From positions 7,858,351-7,922,350 of the forward strand of contig OX393561.1 in the NCBI GenBank assembly GCA_947652115.1: a stretch of 64,000 bases of DNA. Direction: 5' to 3'. The position numbers and the translations under genes are program-made. Shown here piece after piece: positions 62,896 through 64,000 of the stretch (positions are counted from its first letter, which is position 1; every line of letters begins with the position of its first letter). The notes under the pieces were generated by a model that saw only the letters and a program-made list of their open reading frames with translations, made no database searches and was not told where the DNA came from. The stretch comes from Blastomussa wellsi (taxonomy: Eukaryota > Cnidaria > Anthozoa > Scleractinia > Plerogyridae).

Positions 62896-64000
62896 TCAAT
62901 TGGGATTTGTTCTAGTGATTCGGAAGGCCCATAGGTCCCACGGAAGTGGCATGTGTTTTGGTTTTGAGAAGCCGTGTGTTCTGGATGGCCAGATAAGAGC
63001 TGTAGTATCTCCTGCCTTTGCGAGCAGGTGTCGTGCGCAGGAGGAATGGCATAAAATAGGCCACCAGTAAGGCCTGGGGAAAACGTCAGGGACGAGCAGT
63101 GTTACTGTCGCTCCTGTTTCTCTAATGTGCTGTAATGCGGGACCGATTAAGAACGCTGGAGGAAACAAATAGCCATTTTCGTCATCTCCTTGTGGGGTAT
63201 GACAGGGGTTTTTAGCAAAAAAGTTATTACCCGTGGAGCATGGTGTTGGGAACGGCGTATAATGCCGAGAACATTGGGCGTTGGAGTCAAGAGCCATAAG
63301 GTCGATGGTATGAGGTCCAGCAATGGTCTCAATACGTTCCCACGATTGTCGCGAGACCATGACATCGTTATCTGACCACGCCCGAGAGGGCTGGTCTGCC
63401 GGGTTGAGAGCACTCGGTACCCACTGTAATGATAGCGCGATGTTTTGACGCAAAGTCACGTCAAAAATACTCTTTAGCGCTTTGTTTACGCCCTGGTTTT
63501 TACAACCCTCACGAAGCCAGGCGTGGTATAGAACCTGATTGTCAATCATGGCGTCTACCCGTGCGTTGGTAAGACGCGGCGAGAAGGCTTGAAGGGCGCA
63601 AAGTAGGGCGTGCGCTTCTTTCGTTGCGATGTCTTTTCCGTCCATATCCTGGCCAAAATAGTCTCCTACCGACACTATGCCGTTTTGGAGGGACAGCGTA
63701 GCTCCCCAACGGGACTGTGAAGCATCAGAAGCGATGGTTTGTAAGACTTTATGTTCCTCAGTGCGCCACGGGACGAATCCTGTCCACGTGTCAAGGAAGC
63801 GCCAGTGAAGTATTTCTTCTCTCAGATCTCCAGCGAGAGGGATGGGTGTTCCCTGTTTTTGACAACGTGAAATAGCGTGCGCAACAACACGAGTGTATAA
63901 CTGTGCAGCAGGAACCATGAGAGTTAGGGATATGCATTTTCCCTGAAAGCGCTGCAACTCGTTAAGAGAGACAAATTTACTTGATAGCATGCTCTCTCGA
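62896..64000 (-). CDS. RNase H and downstream part of a DIRS/Ngaro-type pol, runs off right edge
   Basis: The frame is open to the window edge. From the right: the RT connection region (LQRFQGKCISLTLMVPAAQL), RNase H with Asp in IASDASQSRWGATLS, Glu in TKEAHALLCALQAF, Asp in DAMIDNQVLYHAWL, and Asp in ALNPADQPSRAWS, then a tail (FPPAFLIGPALQHIRE, LLVPDVFPRPYWWP) as found between RH and YR in these elements. The RT core must lie beyond 64000. No frameshift seen, so this right-hand element looks younger than the DIRS at 54.8-61.1 kb. Confidence 0.75.
   Translation of the reverse strand, partial: RESMLSSKFVSLNELQRFQGKCISLTLMVPAAQLYTRVVAHAISRCQKQGTPIPLAGDLREEILHWRFLDTWTGFVPWRTEEHKVLQTIASDASQSRWGATLSLQNGIVSVGDYFGQDMDGKDIATKEAHALLCALQAFSPRLTNARVDAMIDNQVLYHAWLREGCKNQGVNKALKSIFDVTLRQNIALSLQWVPSALNPADQPSRAWSDNDVMVSRQSWERIETIAGPHTIDLMALDSNAQCSRHYTPFPTPCSTGNNFFAKNPCHTPQGDDENGYLFPPAFLIGPALQHIRETGATVTLLVPDVFPRPYWWPILCHSSCARHLLAKAGDTTALIWPSRTHGFSKPKHMPLPWDLWAFRITRTNPN

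Overview
This is a eukaryotic, animal-type window made almost entirely of nested and mostly broken mobile elements. Spliced genes with GT-AG introns, short exons with matching phases, many MITEs, a tRNA-derived SINE, and Kolobok, piggyBac, Harbinger, DIRS, LINE and Polinton families together suggest a marine invertebrate. A cnidarian (coral or sea anemone) is most likely, but this is inference because no diagnostic host gene is present. The only clearly non-mobile candidates are the start of an unrecognised multi-exon gene at the left edge (128-1133, minus) and a decayed F-box/LRR-like copy (4246-5033).

Layout. 1.3-4.1 kb: decayed Harbinger element (transposase tail plus Myb/SANT partner gene, the latter split by a SINE). 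5.7-7.2 kb: a lone THAP exon and a MITE. 7.6-10.4 kb: a minus-strand SWIM-YqaJ-PHD-Ulp1 gene with one frameshift and one stop. 10.5-38.2 kb: a Polinton/adintovirus-like element. It has a minus-strand gene chain with overlapping stop-start codons (small genes, a 2TM protein, A32-like ATPase, adenain-like protease, broken double-jelly-roll-type capsid gene), a bidirectional promoter, a zinc-finger gene, an exonuclease-like gene, an array of tiny zinc-ribbon ORFs, a second bidirectional promoter, protein-primed DNA polymerase B, and an integrase module. Inside it, at 18475-28530, sits a 10,056-bp TIR transposon with a TTA target duplication. That transposon splits the exonuclease gene and carries a nine-exon DDE-like transposase with a cysteine-protease-like C-terminus plus a divergent SAM-domain gene.

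39.5-47.7 kb: a piggyBac transposase gene interrupted by a 1.5-kb TTAA element. A Kolobok element (42829-47675) with about 211-bp inverted repeats is inserted beside it. The Kolobok copy has lost its catalytic core but keeps phase-compatible THAP and C-terminal exons. On the opposite strand it carries a three-exon gene for a P2X7-type 'ballast' (intracellular zinc-binding) domain. 47.9-49.2 kb: a field of short alternating repeats and a TTAA MITE. 49.97-53.04 kb: a Harbinger element with an apparently intact transposase. 53.8-54.3 kb: a LINE tail.

54.3-61.3 kb: a DIRS-like tyrosine-recombinase retroelement split by a 5'-truncated LINE, which is itself split by a 991-bp Harbinger derivative (TTA duplication), giving three nested levels. 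61.5-64.0 kb: a second, distinct DIRS/Ngaro-type element running off the right edge.

Most interesting: the P2X7-ballast gene inside a Kolobok element, the 10-kb transposon with transposase-protease fusion and SAM partner, and the zinc-ribbon mini-gene array of the Polinton. No tools were used. Family names rest on motifs I recognise, and element ends are given only where terminal repeats and target duplications could be read.
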